Shown: positions 17,578-28,751 of the stretch, piece after piece
Position numbering within the stretch: the first letter of the stretch is position 1
Layout of the letters: each line of letters opens with the position of its first letter
Source of the DNA: Planomicrobium stackebrandtii
Lineage (GTDB): Bacteria; Bacillota; Bacilli; Bacillales_A; Planococcaceae
Direction: 5' to 3'
NCBI RefSeq assembly: GCF_030814955.1
Contig: NZ_JAUSWB010000002.1
Location: 372,001 to 436,000, forward strand
DNA: 64,000 nucleotides
Program-made: the position numbers and the translations under genes
The notes under the pieces: model-generated
Seen by the model: only the letters and a program-made list of their open reading frames with translations
What the model was told of the DNA's origin: nothing
The model's database searches: none

Positions 17578-18717
17578 ATGAACTTTCAACTGTCTGAAGA
17601 ACACGAAATGATCCGCAAAATGGTAAGAGATTTCGCAAATAAAGAAGTAGCGCCAACAGCGGAAGAGCGTGATGAAGAAGAGCGTTTTGACCGTGAGATT
17701 TTTGATAAGATGGCGGAACTCGGCCTTACCGGCATTCCGTGGCCAGAAGAATATGGCGGCATCGGATCGGATTATTTGGCGTATTGCATCGCAGTGGAAG
17801 AATTGTCACGCGTCTGCGCATCAACGGGTGTTACTTTGTCAGCGCATACTTCACTTGCAGGATGGCCGGTCTACACATTCGGTACAGAAGAGCAAAAGCA
17901 AAAATACCTTCGCCCAATGGCTGAAGGTACAAAAATTGGTGCATACGGTTTAACGGAACCATCTGCAGGATCTGATGCTGGCTCGATGCGCACTTCGGCG
18001 AAAGAAGACGGCGACCATTATATTTTGAACGGTTCAAAGATTTTTATCACCAACGGCGGAATTGCGGACATCTACATCGTATTCGCAGTAACAGATCCGG
18101 AATCGAAGCATAAAGGCACAACAGCCTTCATCATTGAAAAAGACTTTGAAGGCTTCTCGGTCGGCAAAAAAGAACGCAAGCTGGGCATTCGCTCAAGCCC
18201 GACAACTGAAATTATTTTTGACAACTGCCGCGTGCCAAAAGAAAACGTCCTGGGTGAACTTGGCCAAGGTTTCAAAATCGCGATGCAGACGCTTGACGGC
18301 GGACGCAACGGCATTGCAGCACAAGCGGTCGGCATTGCACAAGGAGCGCTTGATGCATCAATTGACTACGCGAAAGAGCGTGAGCAATTCGGCAAGCCAA
18401 TCATGGCCAACCAAGGGATTTCATTCAAATTGGCGGACATGGCAACTTCGATCGAAGCATCCCGTTTGTTGACATACCAGGCGGCTTGGCTTGAGTCGAA
18501 CAAGCTGTCCTACAGCAAAGAGTCTGCGATGGCGAAATTGATGGCTGGCGATACGGCAATGAAAGTGACAGTAGAAGCGGTTCAAGTATTTGGCGGCTAC
18601 GGCTACACGAAAGATTACCCGGTCGAACGCTTTATGCGCGACGCGAAAATTACACAAATCTACGAAGGCACACAGGAAGTTCAGCGTCTGGTTATTTCCC
18701 GGATGGTCACGAAATAA
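17578..18717 (+). CDS. acdA: Acyl-CoA dehydrogenase, AcdA-like
   Basis: This 379-residue paralogue of the preceding protein begins [26 protein letters not shown]. It has the same motif series: [32 protein letters not shown], and [41 protein letters not shown] precedes ATG 17578 and the gene starts 15 nt after mmgC. In B. subtilis acdA directly follows fadF. Two paralogous dehydrogenases in one operon suggest different chain-length or branched substrates. Confidence 0.92.
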   Translation: MNFQLSEEHEMIRKMVRDFANKEVAPTAEERDEEERFDREIFDKMAELGLTGIPWPEEYGGIGSDYLAYCIAVEELSRVCASTGVTLSAHTSLAGWPVYTFGTEEQKQKYLRPMAEGTKIGAYGLTEPSAGSDAGSMRTSAKEDGDHYILNGSKIFITNGGIADIYIVFAVTDPESKHKGTTAFIIEKDFEGFSVGKKERKLGIRSSPTTEIIFDNCRVPKENVLGELGQGFKIAMQTLDGGRNGIAAQAVGIAQGALDASIDYAKEREQFGKPIMANQGISFKLADMATSIEASRLLTYQAAWLESNKLSYSKESAMAKLMAGDTAMKVTVEAVQVFGGYGYTKDYPVERFMRDAKITQIYEGTQEVQRLVISRMVTK

Positions 18718-18732
18718 GCGGAGGGTTGCCTT

Positions 18733-19374
18733 ATGAACAAAAAGCGTGAAATTGAGTCTTCCGTGAAAGACGAAAGCCTGATTGAAAAACGCCGCGAACA
18801 GATGATTCGCGGGGCGGTCACGCTTTTTAAAGAAAAGGGTTTTCACCGGACGACGACGCGGGAAATTGCCAAAGCAGCCGGTTTCAGCATCGGAACTTTA
18901 TACGAATATATCCGGACCAAAGAAGACGTACTGTATCTTGTCTGTGACTCTATATATGACGAAGTGCATACGCGTTTGAACCGGCTTGATATCGAACAGG
19001 GATCGATAAGCGTCCTGGCTTCGGCAATAGAACATTACTACACCTTGATCGATGACATGCAGGATGAATTCGTGGTCATGTACCAGGAATCCAAATCACT
19101 GCCAAAAGACGCATTAAGCTATGTGCTGGATAAAGAACTTGAAATGGTGGCAATTTTCGAGCGCCTATTGACGCAATGCGTTGACAACAACGAAATCAAG
19201 ATGACGCCGAAAGAAGTGGCTATGGCTTCCCATCATATATTTGTACAGGGGCAGATGTGGGCATTCAGACGGTGGGCATTGAACGATTTCACCATTCAGG
19301 AATTTATCGACATGCAAACCAAATTTCTCTTGCAGGGGATGGCAGGGGAAAACATTTCAATACAGGGGGCTTGA
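18733..19374 (+). CDS. fadR: TetR-family regulator, FadR-like
   Basis: This 213-residue protein has an N-terminal TetR helix-turn-helix: [45 protein letters not shown] at about residues 25-70, then an all-helical acyl-CoA-type ligand domain. It follows acdA by 15 nt with GGAGGG upstream and precedes icmF. It is the natural candidate to bind the palindrome in the fadF promoter and release it on long-chain acyl-CoA. The symbol is given by context; the ligand is not proven. Confidence 0.8.
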   Translation: MNKKREIESSVKDESLIEKRREQMIRGAVTLFKEKGFHRTTTREIAKAAGFSIGTLYEYIRTKEDVLYLVCDSIYDEVHTRLNRLDIEQGSISVLASAIEHYYTLIDDMQDEFVVMYQESKSLPKDALSYVLDKELEMVAIFERLLTQCVDNNEIKMTPKEVAMASHHIFVQGQMWAFRRWALNDFTIQEFIDMQTKFLLQGMAGENISIQGA

Positions 19375-19379
19375 TCATA

Positions 19380-22300
19380 ATGGCTACAATTGAAGAAACG
19401 AAAACCTATCAGCCGAAAAACCATATCCGCTTTGTCACAGCTTCGAGTCTTTTTGACGGCCATGACGCGTCCATCAACATCATGCGCCGCATTCTGCAGG
19501 CGAGCGGTGCCGAAGTCATTCACTTGGGCCATAACCGCTCAGTTGAAGAAGTGGTCAATGCTGCAATTCAGGAAGATGTCCAAGGCATCTGCATTTCGTC
19601 CTATCAGGGCGGCCATATGGAATACTTCAAGTATATGCACGATTTACTGGAAGAAAAAGGTGCTTCGCATATCCGCATTTACGGCGGAGGCGGAGGCGTT
19701 ATTTTGCCGCGTGAAATCAAAGAACTTGAAGCATACGGCATTGCCGGCATTTTTTCCCCGGAAGACGGCCGCAAAAAAGGACTGCAAGGAATGATCACAG
19801 AAATCGTTGAGGAATGTGATTTCTCAACGGTGAAAAAGGATCAACCGATCGAAAATCTGTCAACTGACGAACCGGTGGTGCTGGCGAACATCATTACAGC
19901 AGCAGAAGAAGCCCACACGCGCGATACCGATACCGACGATCTGTTGAGAGCAGTCCGGGAACAGACGAAAAACACACCGATTCTTGGCATCACCGGAACA
20001 GGCGGAGCCGGAAAAAGCTCATTGACCGACGAATTGATTCGCCGCTTCTTGTCTGAACTTCCGGACAAGAAAATCGCGATTCTGTCGATCGACCCGACCA
20101 AGCAGAAAACGGGCGGGGCGCTACTGGGTGACCGTATCCGCATGAACGCCATCTTCAACAAACGTGTCTTTATGAGAAGTTTGGCAACGCGCGGTTCGCG
20201 TTCGGAACTGTCCGGTGCTATTGGGGACGTGCTGGATGTCGTGAAAGCAGCCGACTTTGATTTGATTGTTGTCGAAACGAGCGGGATAGGCCAAGGAGAT
20301 GCGGAAATCGCTAACTTCTCGGACATCTCCATGTACGTCATGACCAGCGAATTTGGTGCACCGTCACAACTTGAAAAAATCGACATGATCGATTACGCAG
20401 ATTTGATTGTCATCAATAAATTCGAGCGCAGCGGTTCGCAGGATGCGCTTCGCCAAGTGCAGAAGCAGTATCAGCGCAGCCATTTGCTGTGGGAAAAAGA
20501 TTTAGACGATATGCCGGTCTACGGTACAATCGCCAGCCAATTCAACGACAAAGGAACCAACTCCCTGTTCGCAGCATTAGTGGCTACAGTCAATGAGAAA
20601 TGCGGAACTGACTGGGAAACGGATTACGATAAATTTGTCAAAACCCAAAAAGAGAACCTGATCATTCCAAACGATCGCCGCTATTATTTGCGTGAGCTGA
20701 CGGATACAATCCGCGGTTACCATGCGAAAACGAAAGAACAATCCGCCTTTGCGCGCCGCCTGTTCCAATTGGAAGGCGCCATCGAAGCGGTCAAAGAAAA
20801 AGCTCCGGACGATGCATTGGTCGCTTCACTCGAATCTCTGGCTGACGGCGTCCGCGATGAATTGACTGTAGAATCCAAGCGCATTCTTGCAAATTGGGAT
20901 GCCTTGAAAGAAATGTATGCTGGAGACGAATTCGTCACATCGGTGCGCGACAGGGAAATCCGCACCATCCTGCGTACAGAAAGTTTGTCAGGCATTAAAG
21001 TGCCGAGAGTCGTATTGCCGAAATTCGTCGATTACGGTGAAATCTTGTCATGGGTTTATTTGGAGAACGCACCGGGTTCATTCCCTTATACAGCAGGGGT
21101 ATTCCCGTTCAAACGTGCAGGGGAAGATCCAAAGCGTCAGTTTGCCGGCGAAGGAACGCCTGAACGGACAAACCGCCGCTTCCATTATTTATCGAAGGAC
21201 GATGATGCGAAACGTTTGTCGACTGCATTTGACTCTGTGACGCTTTACGGCGAAGACCCAGATCACCGCCCGGATATTTACGGGAAAGTTGGCGAGTCGG
21301 GCGTGTCGATCTGTACGTTGGATGATATGAAGAAACTCTATGCAGGATTTGACTTGTGTGCACCATCAACTTCCGTTTCCATGACCATCAACGGACCGGC
21401 GCCGATCATTTTGGCGATGTTCATGAACACCGCCATTGATCAGCAGGTTAAGTTAAATGAAGAAAAACTGGGCCGCACGCTGACAGTTGAAGAATTCACG
21501 GAAGTTCGTGAAAGCACGCTGCAAGTCGTTCGCGGAACAGTTCAAGCTGATATTCTAAAAGAAGACCAAGGACAGAACACGTGCATCTTCTCGACCGAGT
21601 TCGCACTGCGCATGATGGGCGATATCCAGCAATACTTTATCGACCACAAAGTGCGCAATTACTACTCTGTTTCGATTTCGGGCTACCATATTGCCGAAGC
21701 GGGTGCGAACCCGATTTCCCAATTGGCGTTCACGCTGTCCAACGGCTTCACGTACGTGGAATATTATTTGAGCCGCGGCATGAACATTGACGATTTTGCA
21801 CCGAACCTGTCGTTCTTCTTCTCGAACGGGCTGGATCCGGAGTATACGGTGATCGGCCGTGTGGCACGCCGCATTTGGGCAGTCGTCATGCGTGATAAAT
21901 ACGGCGCCAACGAACGCAGCCAAAAGCTGAAGTACCACGTCCAAACTTCAGGACGCAGTCTGCACGCGCAGGAAATCGATTTTAACGATATCCGTACGAC
22001 GCTGCAAGCCTTGATGGCACTGCAGGACAACTGCAACTCGCTGCACACCAATGCTTACGACGAAGCGATCACGACACCGACGGAAGAATCGGTTCGCCGC
22101 GCGATGGCGATCCAGATGATCATCACCAAAGAGCACGGTTTGTCGAAGAACGAAAACCCGCTGCAAGGCGCGTTTATTATCGAAGAAATGACGCAATTGG
22201 TGGAAGAAGCGGTTCTGACGGAATTCGACCGCATCAACGACCGCGGAGGCGTCCTGGGCGCAATGGAAACACAATATCAGCGCGGCAAAATCCAGGAAGA

Positions 22301-22631
22301 ATCCATGCATTACGAAATGAAGAAACACACAGGCGAATTGCCGATCATCGGAGTCAACACATACTTGAACCCGAATCCGCAGTCGGACGACGACATCAAC
22401 GCGATGGAAATCGCCCGCGCTACAGTGGAAGAAAAAGAAACACAAATCAACAACTTGCGCGCTTTCCAGGAGCGTAACGATTCAGCTGAAGCACTCGAGC
22501 GCCTCAAGCAGGCAGCCAAGACCGGCGGCAACATCTTCGAAGAGTTGATGGAAACCGTAAAAGTCGCAAGCCTCGGCCAAATCACCACCGCTTTGTATGA
22601 AGTAGGCGGGCAGTATAGACGGAATATGTAG
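19380..22631 (+). CDS. icmF: Fused isobutyryl-CoA mutase IcmF (AdoCbl-dependent, with G-protein chaperone domain)
   Basis: This 1083-residue protein matches the IcmF layout: a B12-binding domain first ([13 protein letters not shown], cobalt-ligand His at 28, and [12 protein letters not shown]), then a MeaB-like GTPase with P-loop [12 protein letters not shown] near residue 205 and [14 protein letters not shown], then a mutase TIM-barrel ([45 protein letters not shown]). It interconverts isobutyryl- and n-butyryl-CoA; relatives also act on isovaleryl/pivalyl-CoA. ATG 19380 lies 5 nt after the regulator stop with CAGGGGG upstream. Its cofactor is the product of the B12 operon at 797-11722. Confidence 0.95.
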   Translation: MATIEETKTYQPKNHIRFVTASSLFDGHDASINIMRRILQASGAEVIHLGHNRSVEEVVNAAIQEDVQGICISSYQGGHMEYFKYMHDLLEEKGASHIRIYGGGGGVILPREIKELEAYGIAGIFSPEDGRKKGLQGMITEIVEECDFSTVKKDQPIENLSTDEPVVLANIITAAEEAHTRDTDTDDLLRAVREQTKNTPILGITGTGGAGKSSLTDELIRRFLSELPDKKIAILSIDPTKQKTGGALLGDRIRMNAIFNKRVFMRSLATRGSRSELSGAIGDVLDVVKAADFDLIVVETSGIGQGDAEIANFSDISMYVMTSEFGAPSQLEKIDMIDYADLIVINKFERSGSQDALRQVQKQYQRSHLLWEKDLDDMPVYGTIASQFNDKGTNSLFAALVATVNEKCGTDWETDYDKFVKTQKENLIIPNDRRYYLRELTDTIRGYHAKTKEQSAFARRLFQLEGAIEAVKEKAPDDALVASLESLADGVRDELTVESKRILANWDALKEMYAGDEFVTSVRDREIRTILRTESLSGIKVPRVVLPKFVDYGEILSWVYLENAPGSFPYTAGVFPFKRAGEDPKRQFAGEGTPERTNRRFHYLSKDDDAKRLSTAFDSVTLYGEDPDHRPDIYGKVGESGVSICTLDDMKKLYAGFDLCAPSTSVSMTINGPAPIILAMFMNTAIDQQVKLNEEKLGRTLTVEEFTEVRESTLQVVRGTVQADILKEDQGQNTCIFSTEFALRMMGDIQQYFIDHKVRNYYSVSISGYHIAEAGANPISQLAFTLSNGFTYVEYYLSRGMNIDDFAPNLSFFFSNGLDPEYTVIGRVARRIWAVVMRDKYGANERSQKLKYHVQTSGRSLHAQEIDFNDIRTTLQALMALQDNCNSLHTNAYDEAITTPTEESVRRAMAIQMIITKEHGLSKNENPLQGAFIIEEMTQLVEEAVLTEFDRINDRGGVLGAMETQYQRGKIQEESMHYEMKKHTGELPIIGVNTYLNPNPQSDDDINAMEIARATVEEKETQINNLRAFQERNDSAEALERLKQAAKTGGNIFEELMETVKVASLGQITTALYEVGGQYRRNM

Positions 22632-22634
22632 GTA

Positions 22635-22757
22635 GAAAAGCGGATCCGCCCATGAAAGCCCCGACAGGCTTAAGGCGACTTGGCGAAGCGGCGTTTTTCA
22701 GCCGCACAGCCGAGTTGACTTAAGACCCCGAGGGGCTGGGCGGAGAAGCTGGACAAA
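22635..22757 (+). repeat. Palindromic dispersed repeat, copy 1 (full length)
   Basis: The unit begins GAAAAGCG and ends with CTGGACAAAG. Inside, AGCCCC (22657-22662) pairs with GGGGCT; CTTAAG pairs with a second CTTAAG; CGACTTGGC pairs with GCCGAGTTG; GCGGC pairs with GCCGC at the apex. The result is one imperfect hairpin about 110 nt long. Related copies flank atpD-atpC. Confidence 0.85.
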
Positions 22758-22821
22758 GAAAAGCGGAAACAGCCGTTTTGCTCCGACAGGCTTAAGGCGA
22801 CTTGGCGAAGAAGCTGGACAA
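22758..22821 (+). repeat. Palindromic dispersed repeat, copy 2 (internally deleted)
   Basis: This 64-bp copy abuts copy 1. It has the left arm (GCTCCGACAGGCTTAAGG, CGACTTGGCGAAG) and then jumps to the terminal AAGCTGGACAAG, so the apex and most of the right arm are lost. A further start-like GGAAAAGCGGAT follows without the rest. Confidence 0.75.
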
Positions 22822-22881
22822 GGGAAAAGCGGATCTGTCCACAGAAGTTAATTTTGGGGAAGAAAAGCTAAATAAATTAAG

Positions 22882-22930
22882 AAAAGAGTAAGTGAAATCC
22901 ATCTTCAAATGGATTCCACTTACTCTTTTT
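22882..22930 (+). terminator. Terminator of the thiolase-icmF operon
   Basis: AAAAGAGTAAGTGAAATCCAT and its near-perfect complement ending ACTTACTCTTTTT form a 20-bp stem with a small loop and a terminal T-run, about 250 nt past icmF and beyond the repeats. Confidence 0.85.
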
Positions 22931-22950
22931 GTGGAAATGCGAGCTGAATA

Positions 22951-23090
22951 AAATTTGTGGTCGTTCAGAAAGTTTTGTGGTCGCTCATGAGAATTTATGG
23001 TCGCTCAGAAAGATTTGTGGTCGTTCAGAAAGTTTTGTGGTCGTTCAGAAAGTTTTGTGGTCGTTCAAATAGATTTATGGTCGTTCAGCT
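22951..23090 (+). repeat. 20-bp tandem repeat array, seven units
   Basis: Seven consecutive units with exact 20-bp period and consensus AGWTTTGTGGTCGTTCAGAA; TGGTCG(T/C)TCA is nearly invariant. There are no spacers, so it is not a CRISPR array. The period is not a multiple of three, so an open frame running across it is accidental. The array ends with an imperfect inverted repeat GGTCGT...ACGACC at 23079-23101. Function unknown. Confidence 0.9.
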
Positions 23091-23101
23091 GAATTACGAC
23101 C

Positions 23102-23424
23102 TAAAAGCCGAATGGATCAAAACACGAAAAAAGACGCAAACCCGTCAAAGCCGGCTTTTCGCCTTTTTTGAGAAGAGGGGAATAGCTGATTTCCAAAGTG
23201 GCGGGGCTTTTCATTGTTTTGGAAAGCGGTATGCACGTTCAGCAGGAAAAACTAAAATTTAATTAAATTTCATCCAATAATATATTTTATTAAGAAAAAA
23301 TTTCCAAACGGTAAGAAAAACAGTCTCCCTAAAGCTCATCCAAAGACATGTCAAGTCGATATCCCGCCGCTTTTTCTGTATACTAGAAGAATATGCACCG
23401 CAGAAACCAAGAAGGATGGATCCC
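23102..23424. other. Gap without recognisable gene
   Basis: The stretch holds A/T-rich sequence and a weak stem around 23127-23170 (AGCCGGCT core between A-rich and T-rich flanks) that could be a reverse-strand terminator. A TATACT candidate -10 box for the small membrane gene lies at 23379-23384. Nothing else could be supported. Confidence 0.4.
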
Positions 23425-23586
23425 ATGCGCAAAGCTGTCCACTACATAATCATCATTATCTGTGTCATACTGATTTTCTTCCTGTACAATAAAGCTTTGG
23501 GATCGATTCCGTTTATGATTCTGGCGCTCTATTTGTTTTATTTCGGATGGAAACAAATAGATCCGAGAAAAAAGAAAACACGGTAG
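23425..23586 (+). CDS. Small two-helix membrane protein, 53 residues
   Basis: The frame begins ATG with GAAGGATGGA upstream. The product has an IIIIICVILIFFLY helix, a short NKALGSIP turn and a second helix FMILALYLFYFGW, and a basic tail DPRKKKTR. It fits a small membrane protein with both ends on the same side; the basic tail would be cytoplasmic. No family is recognised. It lies 62 nt before rpoE in the same direction. Confidence 0.65.
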   Translation: MRKAVHYIIIIICVILIFFLYNKALGSIPFMILALYLFYFGWKQIDPRKKKTR

Positions 23587-23648
23587 CGGAGACTAGGTTG
23601 TTTGTATATAATGAATTAAGTTAAGAAAGAAGAAGGGACGTGCACGGA

Positions 23649-24218
23649 ATGAAAATTCGTGAATTATCTAAGGAAGAACTAATAGAAGAGTCATTTGTTG
23701 ACTTAACATATGCTATGTTGGAAGAAACGCATGAAACAAAAACGTATGCTGAACTGGTTGCAGAAATCGAAAAGTTGCTGAACTTGTCTAAAGAGGATAT
23801 GAAGGATCGCTTGGTTCAATTCTATACAGACTTGAATATTGACGGCCGCTTTTTGATTTTAGGCGAAAACCGCTGGGGTCTTCGCGAGTGGTATCCGGTT
23901 GAACAAATTGAAGAAGAATCAGCGCCGACTGTTAAAGCGCGCAAGAAGAAAGCCAAAGTGGCTGACGATGAAGGCTTTGACGATCTGGACGAATTGGCAT
24001 TGGAAGACGAATTGGAGTTTGAGGACTTCGGTGAAGACGACGATGACGATGATGACGATGAAGTGATCAAAGCACCGGTTGAAGTGGAAGTTCTCGATTT
24101 TGATGCGGACGATGATGACGAAGAAGATGTTGATGTGTTGGTCGAAGATTTGGACGGCAACATTATTGACGATGAAGATGACGACGATGATGACGAAGAT
24201 GAAGATGACGTGAAGTAA
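23649..24218 (+). CDS. rpoE: DNA-directed RNA polymerase delta subunit RpoE
   Basis: This 189-residue protein has an N-terminal HARE-HTH domain (MKIRELSKEELIEESFVDLTYAMLEETHETKTYAELV, and ENRWGLREWYPVEQI) of about 90 residues and a disordered, extremely acidic Asp/Glu tail. The delta subunit speeds RNA polymerase recycling and raises promoter selectivity in Firmicutes. The ATG is at 23649. Reverse-strand open frames here, rich in Ser, are a shadow of the acidic tail. The pyrG promoter follows directly. Confidence 0.95.
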   Translation: MKIRELSKEELIEESFVDLTYAMLEETHETKTYAELVAEIEKLLNLSKEDMKDRLVQFYTDLNIDGRFLILGENRWGLREWYPVEQIEEESAPTVKARKKKAKVADDEGFDDLDELALEDELEFEDFGEDDDDDDDDEVIKAPVEVEVLDFDADDDDEEDVDVLVEDLDGNIIDDEDDDDDDEDEDDVK

Positions 24219-24236
24219 ACTGAACATTTTTTCACC

Positions 24237-25975
<1,739 letters not shown>

Positions 25976-25983
25976 AGACATGG

Positions 25984-26018
25984 CAAAAGCCTTCCCTTTT
26001 TCGAAGGGAAGGCTTTTG
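25984..26018. terminator. Shared terminator between pyrG and ywjG
   Basis: AAAAGCCTTCCCTT and its complement AAGGGAAGGCTTTT form a perfect stem usable on both strands; it lies between two convergent genes. Confidence 0.88.
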
Positions 26019-26031
26019 TGTATAAAGGAAT

Positions 26032-26508
26032 CTATTCAGCGAGCAGTTTATCGATGCTCAGCTTAACAGCATAATAAATATAGAGCGCAGCCATGGCACG
26101 CGGAACCCAAACAGGATCGCCATCGTCCTGCAAAACGACGCTGTCCAACGGCAGAAATGCGTCAGCTAGTTCACTTTCATCTGACTGAGATGAAACTAAT
26201 GCAAACGGGATACCGGCATCAGACAACCTTCCGGCCAGCTCATCGCCTTCTTTATTCGTTGCCAGGATCCAGACACGGTCGGTGCTCATAACGATGCTGG
26301 AAGGCGACCATTCTGCTGCAGCCATCAATGGTTCTTCACTGAGTAGGGCAGCAGCCGTCACGGCCTTCATTTCACCGAAGGCGGCGATAAAGATGGTGCC
26401 TTCCGAAACCGCAGCCTGCGCCAAGACGGCGGCTGTGCTGTCGATTGCCGGTTGCTGCTGTGACAGCTGCTCGAATAAACGGTTCAACTGAAAAGTTAGT
26501 GGATTCAT
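26032..26508 (-). CDS. ywjG: DUF2529 protein YwjG
   Basis: This 158-residue protein of unknown function corresponds to YwjG by position (between pyrG and spo0F, divergent from spo0F) and by features: AAFGEMKAVTAAALLSEEPL and RVWILATNKEGDELAGRL suggest a SIS-like alpha/beta fold. The start chosen is ATG 26508, 6 nt after GAGGTG; a GTG three codons upstream is inside that ribosome site. Confidence 0.8.
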   Translation of the reverse strand: MNPLTFQLNRLFEQLSQQQPAIDSTAAVLAQAAVSEGTIFIAAFGEMKAVTAAALLSEEPLMAAAEWSPSSIVMSTDRVWILATNKEGDELAGRLSDAGIPFALVSSQSDESELADAFLPLDSVVLQDDGDPVWVPRAMAALYIYYAVKLSIDKLLAE

Positions 26509-26554
26509 AATCTTCACCTCGCAAAAAGTATAGCAGATAAAGGAGTGGCTCTAC

Positions 26555-26914
26555 TTGAAAACCATTTTGATTGTAGACGATCAACCAGGCATTCGGCTGT
26601 TATTAAAAGAAGTATTCAGTAAAGAAGGATATCAGGCGATTACAGCAGGAAGCGGAAATGAAGCCCTGGAAAAAGTACAGCAAACGTATCCGGACATGGT
26701 TTTATTGGATATGAAAATTCCGGGAATGGATGGTATTGAAATCTTGAAGCGCTTAAAAAAAAGCTATCCCGATGTCCATGTCATCATGATGACCGCTTAC
26801 GGCGAACTCGATCTTATTAAAGAATCGATGAAATGGGGAGCGGAACGTTATTTTACGAAGCCGTTTGATGTCTTTGAAGTTCGTGACGCAGTTAGAGAGT
26901 TATTGGAACAGTAA
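26555..26914 (+). CDS. spo0F: Response regulator Spo0F-like
   Basis: This 119-residue single-domain receiver has the acidic pair in LIVDDQPGIRLLLKEVF, phospho-acceptor Asp52 in MVLLDMKIPGMDGIEILKRLKK, Thr in MMTAYGE and Lys in FTKPFD. The MDGIEILKR stretch and synteny match Spo0F, the phosphorelay intermediate. It starts at TTG 26555 with AAGGAG 9 nt upstream, divergent from ywjG. Given the missing spo genes nearby, it may serve a retained phosphorelay unrelated to sporulation. Confidence 0.9.
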   Translation: MKTILIVDDQPGIRLLLKEVFSKEGYQAITAGSGNEALEKVQQTYPDMVLLDMKIPGMDGIEILKRLKKSYPDVHVIMMTAYGELDLIKESMKWGAERYFTKPFDVFEVRDAVRELLEQ

Positions 26915-26997
26915 GCAGCGAAGAGTAGCGTAAGTACAGGGTTTTTGATATAGTATAAAAGATATTCGCTTTATACATTGCCGAGGAGGAATACTAA

Positions 26998-27855
26998 ATG
27001 CCATTAGTTTCAATGAAAGAAATGATGATAAAAGGAAAACAAGAAGGATACGCAATTGGTCAATTCAATTTAAATAACCTGGAGTTCACTCAGGGCATAC
27101 TGCAAGCTGCACAAGAAGAGAATTCTCCAGTGATTTGCGGAGTTTCAGAAGGCGCAGCCCGTTACATGGGTGGATTTACGACAGTTGTTAATATTGTCAA
27201 AGGTTTGATGCATGACTATAAAATTACGGTTCCTGTGGCAATCCATTTGGATCACGGTTCAAGCTTTGAAAAATGTAAAGAAGCGATCGATGCTGGATTC
27301 ACATCAGTTATGATCGACGCATCTCACCATCCATTTGAAGAAAACATCGAAATTACAAAACAAGTTGTCGAATATGCACGCAAACATAATGTTTCCGTAG
27401 AAGCGGAATTAGGAACTGTTGGCGGACAAGAAGATGACATCATTGCAGATGGCGTTATTTATGCGGATCCGCAGGAATGCAAGAAACTGGTCGATGAAAC
27501 AGGAATCGACTGCCTGGCACCAGCACTGGGTTCAGTACACGGTCCTTACAAAGGCGAACCAAACCTGGGCTTTGCAGAAATGGAAGAAATTTCACAGCTA
27601 TGTGACGTGCCGCTTGTATTGCACGGTGGAACAGGAATTCCGTTAAAGGATATTCAACGCTCTGTTTCTCTTGGTACATCAAAAATCAATGTCAACACTG
27701 AAAGCCAAATTACATCTGCTCAAGCAGTACGCGACAAATTGAACAGCGATCCGGATGTTTACGATCCACGCAAATACTTGGGACCAGCCCGCGATGCTAT
27801 CAAAAAGACTGTAATCGGCAAAATGCGTGAGTTCGGAAGTTCAGGAAAAGCATAA
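26998..27855 (+). CDS. fbaA: Class II fructose-bisphosphate aldolase FbaA
   Basis: This 285-residue zinc enzyme splits fructose-1,6-bisphosphate in glycolysis and joins trioses in gluconeogenesis. Zinc and substrate motifs seen are [45 protein letters not shown] and [19 protein letters not shown] precedes ATG 26998. It is followed by a hairpin and tal. Confidence 0.96.
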   Translation: MPLVSMKEMMIKGKQEGYAIGQFNLNNLEFTQGILQAAQEENSPVICGVSEGAARYMGGFTTVVNIVKGLMHDYKITVPVAIHLDHGSSFEKCKEAIDAGFTSVMIDASHHPFEENIEITKQVVEYARKHNVSVEAELGTVGGQEDDIIADGVIYADPQECKKLVDETGIDCLAPALGSVHGPYKGEPNLGFAEMEEISQLCDVPLVLHGGTGIPLKDIQRSVSLGTSKINVNTESQITSAQAVRDKLNSDPDVYDPRKYLGPARDAIKKTVIGKMREFGSSGKA

Positions 27856-27877
27856 TAAGGCAATAAAAAAAGATGGG

Positions 27878-27909
27878 AGAGAAGCGTCCAAATGGCACCT
27901 TCTCTTTTT
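27878..27909 (+). terminator. Possible terminator/attenuator between fbaA and tal
   Basis: AGAGAAG and CTTCTCT enclose a 14-nt loop and are followed by TTTT. The stem is moderate, so partial read-through into tal is likely. Confidence 0.55.
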
Positions 27910-27934
27910 CCCGTCATACCGGAGGAGAAAAACT

Positions 27935-28597
27935 ATGAAATTTTTCATCGATACAGCAAACTTTGACGAAATCAAAGAAGCACACGCCTGGGGAATTCTG
28001 TCAGGAGTTACAACCAATCCATCATTGGTGGCAAAAGAGAAAAATGTTTCATTCCATGACCGCTTGAAAGAAATCGCAGCACTTGTTGACGGTTCAATCA
28101 GCGGAGAAGTCATCGCACTTGATGCAGAAAGCATGATCAAAGAAGGCCGCGAACTGGCTGATCTTGCTCCAAACATCACGGTGAAATTGCCGATGACGCC
28201 AGACGGCTTAAAAGCTTGTGCGGTTTTGGCTTCAGAAGGCAAAAAAGTAAACGTTACCTTGATCTTCAGCGCGAACCAGGCTTTGCTTGCAGCACGTGCC
28301 GGAGCGGCATACGTTTCACCTTTCCTTGGACGCCTTGACGATATCGGACACAACGGTATGGATTTGATTGCAACAATTTCAGAGATTTTTGCTATCCATG
28401 ACATTTCTTCAGAAATTATCGCTGCTTCAATCCGCCATCCACAGCACGTTACAGAAGCTGCGTTGAACGGCGCGCATATCGCTACGATGCCGATTAAAGT
28501 TATGCACCAAATGTTCAAACACCCGTTGACAGATCAAGGAATCGAAGCATTTCTTGCGGACTGGGAAAAACGCTCTGTAGAAGATGGCGTAAAATAA
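27935..28597 (+). CDS. tal: Transaldolase / fructose-6-phosphate aldolase family protein
   Basis: This 220-residue small transaldolase starts [32 protein letters not shown] and has the Schiff-base Lys in [33 protein letters not shown] and [10 protein letters not shown]. It matches YwjH of B. subtilis, a pentose-phosphate pathway transaldolase of the short type. GGAGGAG lies before ATG 27935. Confidence 0.93.
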   Translation: MKFFIDTANFDEIKEAHAWGILSGVTTNPSLVAKEKNVSFHDRLKEIAALVDGSISGEVIALDAESMIKEGRELADLAPNITVKLPMTPDGLKACAVLASEGKKVNVTLIFSANQALLAARAGAAYVSPFLGRLDDIGHNGMDLIATISEIFAIHDISSEIIAASIRHPQHVTEAALNGAHIATMPIKVMHQMFKHPLTDQGIEAFLADWEKRSVEDGVK

Positions 28598-28751
28598 AGA
28601 ATACTGGCAAGTGGATTTCCAAGCATTAAAAGCGGGAATTCTGCTGGCGTTAAAGTGGAATAATCGAAATCGGCAGCCAGCCTGGAAGCCGAACCAATGG
28701 AACTTTTCAGGCCAATTGAGCTGCCGGAAAAGTGGATAAAGGAGAAATTTA

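Noticed and set aside
22951-23090. CRISPR-like array
   Set aside because: Units are contiguous with no unique spacers and no cas genes are present; it is a plain 20-bp tandem repeat.
22957-23262. Open frame of 101 codons across the tandem repeat
   Set aside because: The 20-bp period is out of phase with codons, there is no ribosome site, and the product is a by-product of stop-free repeats.
23822-24235. Reverse-strand serine-rich open frame opposite rpoE
   Set aside because: It is the antisense image of the Asp/Glu codons of the delta subunit tail.
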